Assembly (NCBI GenBank): GCA_965198995.1
Contig: CBDAQG010000002.1
Span: 2,356,001-2,420,000, forward strand
From: CAXMMR01 sp965198995
GTDB lineage: Bacteria; Pseudomonadota; Alphaproteobacteria; Acetobacterales; Acetobacteraceae
Length of the DNA stretch: 64,000 bases
Direction: 5' to 3'
Below the pieces are notes generated by a model. It did no database searches and had not been told where the DNA came from. It saw only the letters and a list, made by a program, of their open reading frames with translations. This document shows positions 50,091-57,764 of this stretch, one piece after another (the stretch's first letter is position 1; every line of letters starts with the position of its first letter). The translations under genes were made by a program, and so were the position numbers.

Positions 50091-50175
50091 CAGGCTCCGC
50101 GTCGGCGGCCCTGACGGCATGGCCAGGGCCCTGGCCGCGCTGGGACCTGGAGGCCCTGGACCCCGATCGGGAAGA
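50091..50175. repeat. Diverged GC-rich repeat fragment
   Basis: GCATGGCCAGGGCCCTGGCC and GAGGCCCTGGACCCCGATCG between the converging pyruvyltransferase-like and aldo/keto reductase genes resemble the GGCCAGGGGC module but are diverged. It may act as a terminator hairpin. Confidence 0.45.
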
Positions 50176-51252
50176 CTACCTTGCTGCGGGCCGCCCAGCC
50201 TCCTTGAGCTGCGTGGCGCGCAGGGCCTGGGTGTCGAACATCCATCCCGGATACTCGCGCGGCAGCACGCTGACTTGATCGAGCGCGTCGAGCTCCTCGC
50301 CGGTCAGCTCGAGGCTGGTGGCGGCGATGTTGTCGTCGAGCTGATCCAGCCGCTTGGCGCCGATAATGACGCTGCTGACCACGCGGCGGTGCAGCAGCCA
50401 GGCCAGCGCGACCTGCGCCACCGAAACGCCGCGCCGCTCGGCGAGCGGCCGCATCGCGTCGATGCAGGCATGGCCGCGCGCCTGGTCGACGGGCGGGAAC
50501 TCGAAGGCGGCTCGCCGGCCCTCACCCATCGCCGCCTCGCGGCGCCCGGCAGCCGCCGAGGCATCGCGGCTGTATTTGCCGCTCAGGAAGCCGCCGGCGA
50601 GCGGGCTCCAGACCATCAGCCCGACGCCCTCGTAGCGCAGCATCGGCACGATCTCGCGCTCCAGGTCACGCCCGGCGATCGTGTAGTAGGCCTGCAGGCT
50701 GGCGAGCGGCGTCAGGTGCTCGCGCTCGGCGATGCCCAGCGCCTTGACGATCTGCCAGGCCGCCCAGTTCGACACCCCGACATAGCGGACATGGCCGTGC
50801 TGGACCAAGGTGTCGAGCGCCCGCATCGTCTCCTCGATCGGCGTCGCCGGGTCGAAGCCGTGGATCTGATAGAGGTCGATATGGTCGAGCTGCAGCCGCT
50901 TCAAGCTGGCTTTGACCGCCTCCAGCAGGTGCGCGCGCGAGGCGCCGCGGGCGTTCGCGCCCGGCCCGGTCTGGCCGTATGCCTTGGTGGCGACGACCAC
51001 ACTGTCGCGGGGGATCTTGAGGTTGCGCAGCGCCTGGCCGGTGATCTGCTCCGACAGCCCCTCGGCATAGACGTCGGCGGTGTCGATGACGTTGATGCCG
51101 GCCTCGATCGCGCGGCCGATCAGGCGCTCGGCCTCGCTCTGGTCGAGCGCGCCGATCTTGCGCCACATCCCCTCGCCGCCGCCGAAGGTCATCGTGCCCA
51201 GGCAGAGCTCCGAGACGAAGAGGCCGGTCCGGCCGAGCTTGTTCATGCGCAT
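50176..51252 (-). CDS. Aldo/keto reductase
   Basis: A 358-residue (alpha/beta)8 NADPH-dependent reductase. LGRTGLFVSELCLGTMTFGG starts the barrel; the catalytic tetrad is in INVIDTADVYAEGLSEQITG (Asp, Tyr), VVATKAYGQ (Lys) and YQIHGFDP (His). NADP binding involves SSVIIGAKRLDQLDDN. It resembles YdjG/Tas-like general reductases acting on small carbonyls. Start MRMNKLG at 51252. It is divergent from the histidine-phosphatase gene over a short gap. Confidence 0.93.
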   Translation of the reverse strand: MRMNKLGRTGLFVSELCLGTMTFGGGEGMWRKIGALDQSEAERLIGRAIEAGINVIDTADVYAEGLSEQITGQALRNLKIPRDSVVVATKAYGQTGPGANARGASRAHLLEAVKASLKRLQLDHIDLYQIHGFDPATPIEETMRALDTLVQHGHVRYVGVSNWAAWQIVKALGIAEREHLTPLASLQAYYTIAGRDLEREIVPMLRYEGVGLMVWSPLAGGFLSGKYSRDASAAAGRREAAMGEGRRAAFEFPPVDQARGHACIDAMRPLAERRGVSVAQVALAWLLHRRVVSSVIIGAKRLDQLDDNIAATSLELTGEELDALDQVSVLPREYPGWMFDTQALRATQLKEAGRPAAR

Positions 51253-51296
51253 TTTCGCTCTCTCCTGGTTGTCGGCGGCACCGTGCCACAGCGCGG

Positions 51297-51887
51297 GTGT
51301 CGGCCGTGAGCGTCCGGCTCAGCCTGATCTGCCACGCAACCACCGCAGCGACGCGCGCGGCCCGCTTTGCCGGCGGCGACGAGGCGCTGGAGCCGGGTGG
51401 GCAGGCGGCCGCGGCGGCGCTCGCCGGCACGCTGGGGCGGGTCGATGCCGCCTGGGCAAGCCCCCGGCTGGCGGCGCGCCAGACCGCCGCCGCGCTTGGC
51501 CTGGACGCTGCAGTCGAGGCGTCGCTGACCGACCTCGACTGCGCCAGCTGGATCGGGTTCGGGCTGGAGGAGGTCGCGGCCGAGGACCCGGCGGCGCTCG
51601 CCGCCTGGCTCAGCGACCCCGACGCGGCGCCGCATGGCGGCGAGACGGTGCGCGGGCTGCTGGCGCGCGTCGAGGGCTGGCTCAATGGTCAGCGACAGGG
51701 CGGCGATGCCGCACACAGCCGGCGCGTCGTCGCCGTCACCCATGCCGCGGTGGTGCGGGCGGCGATCATCATGGCACTGGGCGCGCCGGCCGCCGCCTTC
51801 TGGCGGCTCGATGTCGCACCGCTCTGCCGGGCGACACTGCAGTCGCGGGGCGGTGGCTGGACGCTAAGCGGGCTCGAGCCGCGATAA
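51297..51887 (+). CDS. Histidine phosphatase superfamily protein (variant motif)
   Basis: A 196-residue protein using GTG 51297 (MSAVSVRLSLICHATT; GTG 51306 also possible). The family signature RHG is replaced by ICHAT: the catalytic His remains, but the usual preceding Arg is Cys. ASPRLAARQTAAAL supplies a second Arg, and VVAVTHAAVVRAAII the second catalytic His. This looks like a phosphoglycerate-mutase-like phosphatase of a subgroup in which the first Arg is lost. The substrate is unknown. Confidence 0.8.
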   Translation: MSAVSVRLSLICHATTAATRAARFAGGDEALEPGGQAAAAALAGTLGRVDAAWASPRLAARQTAAALGLDAAVEASLTDLDCASWIGFGLEEVAAEDPAALAAWLSDPDAAPHGGETVRGLLARVEGWLNGQRQGGDAAHSRRVVAVTHAAVVRAAIIMALGAPAAAFWRLDVAPLCRATLQSRGGGWTLSGLEPR

Positions 51888-52010
51888 GGCAGGGCTTCTT
51901 TTTTGGAAAAAAGAAGCAAAAAACTTTTAACCGAAAAACATGCGGACGACTCGTCGATACCGACAAAAGTTTTCGTCTTTTTTTCAAAAAAGGACCGCTT
52001 GCCTGTCTTC
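51887..52010. repeat. A/T-rich double-hairpin repeat between converging genes
   Basis: GGGCTTCTTTTTTGGAAAAA, AGAAGCAAAAAACTTTTAAC, a spacer, then GACAAAAGTTTTCGTC and TTTTTTTCAAAAAAGGACC. It fills the space between the stops of the histidine phosphatase and the hydrolase-like gene. Confidence 0.85.
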
Positions 52011-52764
52011 ATCGCCGCAGCGACGCCATCCAAGCCGTGACCGCGGCAATGACCGGCGCCTCGATGCCGTCATAGCCATGCGGACCCAGCGAGCCGCAGG
52101 CGCAGCGTGAGCGGGTGACGCCGCCGGTCACCATCAGCACCCGCACGGACGACGCATGCGTCATTGCGCTGGCGATGCGCGTGGCGTCCTGAGGTGGCGC
52201 GACGTTGCAGCGGTCGTCTCGGTTGGCGACGATCAGCACGGGCGCCCGAACCGCCGACAAATTGGTGCTGAACACCGTCTCGTGGCTGCCGCCGAGCCGG
52301 CTGACGGCCTCCATCAGGACCAGCCCGGCGAGCCTGCCCGAGGGCGCGATGGCGCCATGGCTGGTGCCGAGCAGGAAGACCGGGCCGGCGTTGGCGGCAT
52401 CAGCGCGGGCGACCAGGGCGCCGACCGACGCGGCGTAGCCTGGCGTGCTGCGGCGGCCGCGCAGGTTGCCGCCGCCGGCCGCCGGCGCGTCGGGGATCAG
52501 CACCGCATAGCCGCGCGCGACCCACTGCGCCCGGATGCGGACGACGAAGTTGTCGTCGTGTCGGATCGTGCCGTCGGACGCGAGGCCGATCTCGCCATCG
52601 CCGCCCGGGAACATCACGATGATGCCGGCCGGCTGCGCCGGCGCTGCCAGCAGCGCCCGCAGCGAGCCGCCGATCGGCGGCGCCACCGCACGACGCGCTC
52701 GGTTGGCGACGCCGCGCCGACCGGGCCGGTGCAGCAGGCCACGCGAGCAAGACAGTTGATGCAA
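52009..52764 (-). CDS. Alpha/beta-hydrolase-like protein with probable N-terminal frameshift
   Basis: In this frame the conserved part (from GSLRALLAAPAQPAGIIVMF on) runs to the end: GYAVLIPDAPAAGGGN, nucleophile elbow VFLLGTSHGAIAPSG, and VLIVANRDDRCNVAPP. The upstream start in this frame would be TTG 52764, giving an Arg-rich, signal-less N-terminus. In the next frame ATG 52768 begins MIASTVLLAWPAAPARSARR, a good signal peptide, so a one-base frameshift between about 52690 and 52750 is likely. It may be a sequencing error or a broken exported hydrolase. Confidence 0.65.
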   Translation of the reverse strand: MHQLSCSRGLLHRPGRRGVANRARRAVAPPIGGSLRALLAAPAQPAGIIVMFPGGDGEIGLASDGTIRHDDNFVVRIRAQWVARGYAVLIPDAPAAGGGNLRGRRSTPGYAASVGALVARADAANAGPVFLLGTSHGAIAPSGRLAGLVLMEAVSRLGGSHETVFSTNLSAVRAPVLIVANRDDRCNVAPPQDATRIASAMTHASSVRVLMVTGGVTRSRCACGSLGPHGYDGIEAPVIAAVTAWMASLRR

Positions 52765-53134
52765 TCATAAGATGCAGTATCTTGTCGACCACCCGCCTTA
52801 GTCGAAGCTGCGTTAGGGTCCGTTCGCAACCATGCGGCCACGCCATGATGATCACACGCTGCTTGAACGTGGCGTCATGCCATGTCATCGAAGGCCGATG
52901 AGCGGTCGCGGGCAAGAGGCCGGCGGCGTGGACAGCGTCGTGGCGCGCTGGAGGTTACACATCGTATTGCTCTGCAACAGAGGGTGTGGACGGGCGTCAT
53001 TAAGAAGCGCGCAATGTTTTCCGATACAGAGCCGTCTAAGCGCGGCCGCTCGACCCTGCCCGGCAGACGCTCGATTGACATGCAAGCGCGGCCGATGACG
53101 GCAGGTTCTTTGCTAATCTCGACGATGCCTTCCC
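52765..53134. other. Divergent intergenic region upstream of the RND operon
   Basis: About 370 bases separate the hydrolase-like gene and mdtA. AAGAT-GCAGT-ATCTT at 52769-52783 is a weak inverted repeat. No gene, no repeat-family copy and no recognisable regulator gene for the efflux operon lie here. Confidence 0.35.
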
Positions 53135-54490
53135 ATGGCTGAGCAACTCGACCTGCGTCCGGCCCGCGAGCGTCCTGCGGTCGTCAGCCCGCCGCTCACG
53201 ACGCGACGCCGCCGGCGCTGGGTTTCGCCGCTGATCGCGATCCTGATCATCGGGCTGACCGGCTTCGTCGCCTGGCGCCTGCTTGGCGGCCCGGCCAAGC
53301 ACGCTGCGCGGCCCGCCGTGCCGCCACAGTCGGTGGGGGTCGCCACCATCGCGACCGGCGACGTCGACGTGGTGCTGACCGGGCTCGGCGCGGTGACGCC
53401 GCTGGCGACGGTGACGGTGCAGACGCAGATCAACGGGGTGCTGGAGTATCTCGGCTTCACCGAGGGCCAGCTGGTGCATCGCGGCCAGTTCCTCGCCGAG
53501 ATCGACTCGCGTCCCTACCAGGTGGCGCTCGAGCAGGCGGAAGGCACCTTCGCGCACGACACCGCGCTGCTCAACCAGGCGAAGACCGATAACGCGCGCT
53601 ACCAGGCGCTAAACCGTCAGGACAGCATCGCCAACCAGACCGCGGTCGACCAGGCCTTCCTGGTCAAGCAGTATGAGGCGGCGCTGATCACCGATCAGGG
53701 CACCATCGATGCCGCCAAGCTCAACCTGACCTACTGCCACATCGTCTCGCCGGTGGACGGGCGAGTGGGCATCCGGCTCGTCGATCCCGGCAACTACGTC
53801 CAGGCCAGCAACACCACCGGGCTGTTCGTCGTCGTCGAGCTGCAGCCGATCTCGGTGCTGTTCACCCTGCCGGAGGACGACATTGACGCGCTGCAGGAGC
53901 AGATGCGGCACGGCGCGCTCACCGTCACCGCTTATAACCGGGCCGACACCAAGCTGATCTCGACCGGCACCCTCGCCACGGACGACAACCAGATCGACAA
54001 CACGACCGGCACGGTGAAGCTGCGCGCGATGTTCGCCAACACCGACAATGCGCTATTCCCGCAGGAATTCGTCAACGCTCACCTGCTGCTGCAGACGCTG
54101 CGCGGCGTCGTGGTGGCGCCCCAGGCGGCGGTGCAGCACGGCGCGCCGGGCGACTTCGTCTACCTCGTGCGGCCGGACAGCACGGTGGCGATCCAGCAGG
54201 TGAAGCTCGGCGTAGCGGAGGCCGACCACGTGCAGATCCTCGACGGCCTGAAGGTCGGCGACCGTGTGGTCACCGACGGGCTCGACCGGTTGCGCAACGG
54301 CAGCAAGATCAAGGTCGCGGTGCCTGGCGCTGCGGCAGGTAGTGCGCCAGCCGTGCCGGCGGCAGGTGGTGCGCCGACCGCGGCGGGCGGACCGGCCGCG
54401 CCGGCCGGCGACGATCCGTCCGCCACTGGCGCCCCCGCGCACAAACATCGCCATCACCAGCAGTCGGGCGACGCGTCCTCCGGCCAATGA
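53135..54490 (+). CDS. mdtA: RND efflux membrane-fusion (periplasmic adaptor) protein MdtA-like
   Basis: A 451-residue adaptor with an N-terminal inner-membrane anchor (residues 30-48, WVSPLIAILIIGLTGFVAW). Lipoyl halves are VVLTGLGAVTPLATVTVQTQ and HIVSPVDGRVGIRLVDPGNY, joined by an alpha-hairpin (residues about 125-175). The beta-barrel and membrane-proximal domain contain VFTLPEDDIDAL and VVVAPQAAVQ. A His/Gln/Ala-rich tail after about residue 390 is unusual. It links MdtB/MdtC to an outer-membrane channel, which is not encoded here. Its stop overlaps the mdtB start. Confidence 0.93.
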   Translation: MAEQLDLRPARERPAVVSPPLTTRRRRRWVSPLIAILIIGLTGFVAWRLLGGPAKHAARPAVPPQSVGVATIATGDVDVVLTGLGAVTPLATVTVQTQINGVLEYLGFTEGQLVHRGQFLAEIDSRPYQVALEQAEGTFAHDTALLNQAKTDNARYQALNRQDSIANQTAVDQAFLVKQYEAALITDQGTIDAAKLNLTYCHIVSPVDGRVGIRLVDPGNYVQASNTTGLFVVVELQPISVLFTLPEDDIDALQEQMRHGALTVTAYNRADTKLISTGTLATDDNQIDNTTGTVKLRAMFANTDNALFPQEFVNAHLLLQTLRGVVVAPQAAVQHGAPGDFVYLVRPDSTVAIQQVKLGVAEADHVQILDGLKVGDRVVTDGLDRLRNGSKIKVAVPGAAAGSAPAVPAAGGAPTAAGGPAAPAGDDPSATGAPAHKHRHHQQSGDASSGQ

Positions 54491-57400
54491 GCCCGTCCCG
54501 CCTCTTCATCCTGCGCCCGGTCGGCACCACGCTGCTGATGGCGGCGATTCTGCTGGTTGGCATCATCGGGTACCAGTATCTGCCGATCTCGGCGCTGCCC
54601 GAGGTCGACTACCCGACGATCCAGGTGCAGACCTTCTATCCCGGCGCCAGCCCCGAGGTGATGACCACCTCGGTCACGGCACCGCTGGAGCGGCAGTTCG
54701 GCGAGATGCCGGGCCTGGGCCAGATGTCGTCGGTGTCGTCCGGCGGCGCCTCGGTGATCACCCTGCAGTTCGTGCTCAGCCTCAACCTCGACGTCGCCGA
54801 GCAGGAGGTGCAGGCGGCGATCAATGCCGCGACCAGCCTGCTGCCGTCCGACCTGCCGGCGCCGCCGATCTATAACAAGATCAACCCGGCCGACACGCCC
54901 ATCCTCACCCTGTCGCTCACCAGCGCCTCGATGAGCCTCACCGCGATCGAGAACATCGCCGACGTCCGGCTGGCGCAGAAGATCAGCCAGCAGCCGGGCG
55001 TGGGCCTGGTGTCGATCAGTGGCGGCAACCGTCCGGCGGTGCGTATCCGGATCAATCCGCGGGCGCTCTCCGCCTACGGGTTGGCGATCGACGACGTGCG
55101 GACCATCATCGGCAACCAGAACACCGACGTGCCGAAGGGCAGCTTCGACGGCGCGGCGCAGAGCACCACGATCAACGACAACGACCAGATCACCGACACC
55201 GACGGCTATCGCAACCTGATCATCGCCTACAAGAACGGCGCGCCGGTGCGCCTCCGCGACATCGCCACGGTGATCGACGGAGCGGAGAACAACCAGCTCG
55301 CCGCCTGGGCGAACCGCACGCCGGCGGTGATCCTCAACATCCAGCGCCAGCCGGGATCGAACGTGATCGCGGTCGTCAACACCATCAAGAAGCTGCTGCC
55401 CAAGCTCTCCGCCACCATGCCGGCCGCGGTCGACGTCAGCATCCTGTCGGACCGCACCACCACGATCCGCGCCTCGGTCGACGACGTCGAGTTCGAGCTG
55501 GCGCTGGCGGTGGCGCTCGTCGTGCTGGTGATCTTCCTGTTCCTGCGCAACCTGCCGGCGACGCTGATCCCCTCGCTCTCGGTGCCGCTCTCCCTAGTCG
55601 GCACGCTGGCGGCGATGTACCTGCTCGGCTTCAGCCTCGACAATCTGTCGCTGATGGCGCTGACCATCTCCACCGGCTTCGTCGTCGACGACGCGATCGT
55701 CATGATCGAAAACATCGCCCGCCACGTCGAGGACGGGGAAGCACCCCTCGAGGCGGCGCTGCACGGCTCGGAGGAGATCGGCTTCACCATCATCTCGCTG
55801 ACCGTGTCGCTGCTCGCGGTGCTGATCCCGCTGCTGTTCATGGGCGACATCGTGGGGCGGCTGTTCCGCGAGTTCGCGGTGACGCTGGCGGTGACCATCG
55901 TGCTGTCGGCGGTGGTGTCGCTCACCCTGGTGCCGATGCTGTGCGCGCTGCTGGTCAAGCATCGGCCGGCGGATAGCCGCAACCGCCTTGATCTCGCCGC
56001 CGAGCGCGGCTTTGACCGGCTGGTGCACGGCTACGGCCGCTGGCTCACCATCGTGCTCGACCACCAGGCGCTCACCATGCTGGTGGCGCTGCTCACGTTT
56101 GCCGCCACCGTGGTGATGTACGTCGCGATCCCGAAGGGCTTCTTCCCGGTGCAGGACACCGGCGTCATCCAGGCGATCTCGGAGGCGGCGCAGGACACCT
56201 CGTTCGCCGCCATGGTCCGCAACCAGCAGGCGCTCGCCGACGCTATCCTGCGGGACCCGGCGGTCGCCAGCCTATCCTCCTTCATCGGCGTCGACGGCAC
56301 CAATTCGACGCTGAACGCCGGCCGGCTGCTGATCAACCTCAAGCCGAAAGGTCAGCGCGACCTCTCCGTGACCGACGTGATCGAGCGGCTGCGCGGCGAG
56401 CTGCGTTCGGTGCCCGACATCACCCTGTCGATGCAGCCGGTGCAGGACCTCACCGTCGACAGCACGGTGAGCCGCTCGCAATACCAGTTCTTCCTGGAGA
56501 ACCCGGACAACACCCAGTTCACCACCTGGGTGCCCAAGCTCGTCGACCGGATGGCGCAGAACCCGGAGTTTGCGAGCGTCACCAGCGATATGAACACCGA
56601 CGGCCGGGCCCTAGACATGGTGATCGACCGGGCCACCGCCTCGCGCTTCGGCATCACGCCGGCGACCGTCGACAACGCGCTCTACGACGCCTTCGGCCAG
56701 CGCATCGTCTCGACGCTCTACACCCAGTCGAACCAGTATCGGGTGATCCTGCAGGCGGACGTGAGCGACTTGCGGAGCCTGCAGCAGGCGCTCGACACGA
56801 TCTACCTGCCCTCGGCGACGGCGACGAGCGGACAGGTGCCGCTCGCCGCCATGGTGCATGTCTCGACCCGCGCCGACCCGCTGCAAATCGAGCATCTCGG
56901 CCAGTTCCCGGCAGTGTCGATCTCGTTCAACCTCGCTGCCGGCGCCTCGCTTGGCCCGGCCGCCGGGCAGATCGAGGCGGCCGAGCGCGACATCGGCCTG
57001 CCCGACAGCTTCACCACCTCGTATCAGGGCGCCCTCGCCGCCTTCCAATCCTCGCTCTCCAACGAGCTGCTGCTGGTGCTGGCAGCACTGGTCGCCGTCT
57101 ACGTCGTGCTTGGCGTGCTCTACGAGAGCTTCATCCACCCGCTGACCATCCTCTCCACCCTGCCCTCGGCCGGCGTCGGCGCCCTGATCGCGCTCGACCT
57201 CACCGGCCATGACCTCGACATCATCGGCATCATCGGCATCATCCTGCTGATCGGCATCGTGAAGAAAAACGCGATCATGATGATCGACTTCGCGCTGGCG
57301 GCCGAGCGCACCGAGGGCAAGCCGGCACGCGAGGCGATCTTCCAGGCCTGCCTGCTGCGCTTTCGGCCAATCCTGATGACCACCATGGCCGCCCTGCTCG

Positions 57401-57609
57401 GCGCGCTGCCGCTGATTCTCGGCCACGGCTCGGGTTCCGAGCTGCGCCAGCCGCTCGGCATCGCCATCGTCGGCGGGCTGCTCGTGAGCCAGGTGCTCAC
57501 CCTGTTCACGACGCCGGTGATCTACCTCGCCTTTGACCGCCTCGCCGTGCGCCTCACCGGCACACCGGCCAATCGCAACACCGGCGACGCGGCAGCGCCG
57601 GCGGAATGA
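54487..57609 (+). CDS. mdtB: RND efflux pump subunit MdtB-like
   Basis: A 1040-residue inner-membrane proton antiporter with 12 membrane helices and two large periplasmic loops. SRLFILRPVGTTLLMAAILL begins helix 1; SLMALTISTGFVVDDAIVMI carries the helix-4 Asp pair for proton relay; GIVKKNAIMMIDFALAAERT marks helix 10. IPKGFFPVQDTG and YPTIQVQTFYPGASPEV are conserved. It works as a heterotrimer with MdtC, exporting novobiocin-, bile-salt- or metal-type compounds in known systems; the substrate here is unknown. Confidence 0.94.
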   Translation: MSPSRLFILRPVGTTLLMAAILLVGIIGYQYLPISALPEVDYPTIQVQTFYPGASPEVMTTSVTAPLERQFGEMPGLGQMSSVSSGGASVITLQFVLSLNLDVAEQEVQAAINAATSLLPSDLPAPPIYNKINPADTPILTLSLTSASMSLTAIENIADVRLAQKISQQPGVGLVSISGGNRPAVRIRINPRALSAYGLAIDDVRTIIGNQNTDVPKGSFDGAAQSTTINDNDQITDTDGYRNLIIAYKNGAPVRLRDIATVIDGAENNQLAAWANRTPAVILNIQRQPGSNVIAVVNTIKKLLPKLSATMPAAVDVSILSDRTTTIRASVDDVEFELALAVALVVLVIFLFLRNLPATLIPSLSVPLSLVGTLAAMYLLGFSLDNLSLMALTISTGFVVDDAIVMIENIARHVEDGEAPLEAALHGSEEIGFTIISLTVSLLAVLIPLLFMGDIVGRLFREFAVTLAVTIVLSAVVSLTLVPMLCALLVKHRPADSRNRLDLAAERGFDRLVHGYGRWLTIVLDHQALTMLVALLTFAATVVMYVAIPKGFFPVQDTGVIQAISEAAQDTSFAAMVRNQQALADAILRDPAVASLSSFIGVDGTNSTLNAGRLLINLKPKGQRDLSVTDVIERLRGELRSVPDITLSMQPVQDLTVDSTVSRSQYQFFLENPDNTQFTTWVPKLVDRMAQNPEFASVTSDMNTDGRALDMVIDRATASRFGITPATVDNALYDAFGQRIVSTLYTQSNQYRVILQADVSDLRSLQQALDTIYLPSATATSGQVPLAAMVHVSTRADPLQIEHLGQFPAVSISFNLAAGASLGPAAGQIEAAERDIGLPDSFTTSYQGALAAFQSSLSNELLLVLAALVAVYVVLGVLYESFIHPLTILSTLPSAGVGALIALDLTGHDLDIIGIIGIILLIGIVKKNAIMMIDFALAAERTEGKPAREAIFQACLLRFRPILMTTMAALLGALPLILGHGSGSELRQPLGIAIVGGLLVSQVLTLFTTPVIYLAFDRLAVRLTGTPANRNTGDAAAPAE

Positions 57610-57611
57610 CG

Positions 57612-57764
57612 ACAGCAAGCGGTTCTTTTTTGAAAAAAAGAACCAAAAAACTTTTCTTTCATAAGGCATTCTTTGCGCCAGCGCCGCGCACTGGACGCAG
57701 AGAGACGCGACAGCGGGATAAAAGTTTTTTGCTTCTTTTTTTCAAAAAAGAAGCCTTCGCTTGA
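57612..57764. repeat. A/T-rich double-hairpin repeat inside the mdtB-mdtC operon
   Basis: GCGGTTCTTTTTTGAAAAAA, AGAACCAAAAAACTTTTC, a spacer, then AAAGTTTTTTGCTTC and TTTTTTTCAAAAAAGAAGCC, ending CGCTTG. The full copy separates mdtB from mdtC by 151 bases. The last TTG of the element is the apparent mdtC start codon. Confidence 0.85.

Noticed and set aside
52882..53142. Small ORFs in the gap upstream of mdtA
   Set aside because: Overlapping frames on both strands have no ribosome-binding site, no family and Arg/Ser-rich random composition.
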